From: Acanthaster planci
Lineage: Eukaryota > Echinodermata > Asteroidea > Valvatida > Acanthasteridae
Reading direction: 5' to 3'
Length of the DNA stretch: 15,673 nt
Assembly (NCBI RefSeq): GCF_001949145.1
Contig: NW_019091739.1
Span: 9,225 to 24,897, forward strand
In this document: piece after piece, positions 14,361-15,673 of the stretch
Position numbering within the stretch: the first letter of the stretch is position 1
How the letters are laid out: the number at the start of each line of letters is the position of its first letter
Position numbers and translations under genes: made by a program
The notes under the pieces: model-generated
The model's input: the letters and a program-made list of their open reading frames with translations, nothing else
Told to the model about the DNA's origin: nothing
Database searches by the model: none

Positions 14361-15673
14361 TTAAAGAGTGCCCCTTTAAGGTCATGTAACTTATCATGTG
14401 ATGAAGTAATCATCACATCAGGTCAATTCAGGTCTAACACCTTTCCCCTTTGAGCTACACACAAAGTTTCAACTGAATCGGACATGTACTTCACGAGATA
14501 TAGCACTTTAAATAGTGTCCCTTTAATGTCACCTGACCGGTCACCTGATGACATCATTATAACGACTTGGACAGAAACCTTTTCTAGCTTGTGGCCTTAC
14601 TGTGTGCCCCTGACACTAATACAGTCAGATCGATAACAGTGCAAAAGCGGTCTTCCTGTTGAAAAACATCTAAAAAAACCTTACATACGGGACAAATTAA
14701 GCATTCAAAATTTGAAAATAAGTCAGTGATGCCATCATTATGACAATTATGCTGTTGGACTATCCTTAAGTAATTGTTGGAAGGCTTGCTAAGCATGAAG
14801 TCAATCAGATTTTTTTTAAAAGGTACCAAATTCAAGTAACAGGATAATTTAGTAGAAAAACATGTACAAAACCTATGAGAAAAAATTAAATATTCAAAAT
14901 CCAAAAATAAGTCAGGTGATGACGTCATCATGACGAATTTCTTCTGGGACCTACCTGATATGATTATCTAAAGGTCTACCAAGTTTGACATCAATCAGAT
15001 AAAAAAATCAAAGTGCCCAGTCGGGGGAAAAAAAGGGTCTGATAAAGGAAAAACAAAACAAAATGAGAGGTCATCTGTCTGTTTGCCAACAGAAAGAGGG
15101 CTTTTTCGCATCCTTTTCTAAAGTTGAACAATCAATGTTCTGCACAAACCGAATGGCGTAAATCTGTCATTATGACCATTTGGATCTAAGGTTTCAATCC
15201 AATCAGGCATGTACTTCAAGAAATAACGTGCTTTAAAGAAACTATAATTTGACTCCACATCCGATGTCGTCATCACATCAGGTGCAAGTTCCTCCAACAT
15301 GTCCAAAGCACTCCCTTTTCAAGAAATCTGGAAGATTTGAACCGAATCGGACATGTACTTCAGGAGATATAGGGCTTTAAAGAGTGCACTTTTAATGTCA
15401 CGTAACTTGTCTCCTGATGATGTCATCCTCACATCAGGTTAATATTCCTCTAAAGGACTCCCTTTTCAAGACATCTGCAAGATTTGAACTTGATGGGACA
15501 TCTACTGCAGGAGATATAGGGCCCTAAAGAGTGCACATTTAACATCACATGGCTTATCCCATGATGAGGTCATCAGCACAGGAGGTCTACATTCGTCTGT
15601 AACACTTTCCTTTCTAGTTATCTGCAAAATTTCAATTAGATAGGACATGCCCTTTAGGAGATAAAAGGCTTTC
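14361..15673. repeat. Satellite-like array, period about 147 bp
   Basis: Units carry, in order, ctttaaagagtgc, ttaatgtcac, a CTGATGAtgTCATC core, cacatcagg, ctcccttttcaag, atctgcaagatttgaa and ggacatgtacttcaggagat. The ggacatg landmark recurs at 15206 (ggcatg), 15349, 15496 and 15643, spacings of 143, 147 and 147. An earlier copy has it at 14480. The middle (about 14530-15110) is more diverged: it keeps aagtcaggtgatgacgtcatc and aagt..gacatcaatcagat words but not the regular period. The array runs off the window. Open frames within it (14584-14931, 15118-15306 minus) are not coding. The palindrome tgatgacgtcatca near 14917 contains TGACGTCA, a CRE-type motif; its role, if any, is unknown. Confidence 0.85.

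Noticed and set aside
14584-15306. Minus-strand open frames in the right-hand array
   Set aside because: They fall within diverged satellite units and are not conserved between units.

Overview
The window looks like repeat-rich DNA from an invertebrate nuclear genome. It holds eukaryotic transposon families (Harbinger/PIF, piggyBac, a non-LTR retrotransposon relic), splice-site and AATAAA signals, foldback repeats, minisatellites and a satellite-like array, and nothing resembling a prokaryotic operon. A marine invertebrate, perhaps a deuterostome, is a guess from the style of the repeats (frequent AGGCCT and ACATGTAC words). No intact host gene is recognisable. The only candidate host coding sequence is a short possible 3' exon near 9222-9508.

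Layout from left to right. 1-1650: non-coding DNA with a LINE reverse-transcriptase C-terminal relic on the minus strand (about 541-700) and a 21-bp minisatellite (1174-1277). 2168-4466: a decayed two-gene Harbinger/PIF element. The plus strand carries a Myb/SANT-MADF-like DNA-binding protein in two frames (2168-2705). The minus strand carries a HARBI1-like DDE nuclease that has lost its middle (3354-4466). A 280-bp near-palindrome (2813-3092) lies between the two convergent genes. 4637-4752: a 58-bp tandem duplication. 5364-8439: a patchwork of foldback and MITE-like elements. It includes an 843-bp foldback (5467-6309), an inverted duplication with arms of about 430 bp (6427-8075), and at the centre of the latter a run of nested TTAA-associated insertions. 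A 301-bp element with perfect 13-bp inverted ends follows (8139-8439). 8440-11830: mostly unassigned, with the candidate exon, a 20-bp minisatellite and a possible tRNA-derived SINE head. 11831-12240: a tandem pair of units about 214 bp long. 12632-14360: a piggyBac relic on the minus strand whose catalytic core has been removed without breaking the frame, with nonsense codons and frame changes only towards the C-terminus. Its 5' end abuts a TTAA that belongs to the repeat unit of the next region. 14361-15673: a satellite-like array with a period of about 147 bp.

The genes form no pathway. The most informative content is transposon structure: how the nuclease and DNA-binding genes decayed, how piggyBac-type elements used TTAA sites inside other repeats, and how several long inverted repeats could form hairpins if transcribed. 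All alignments were done by eye, so boundaries are approximate and no identity percentages are given.
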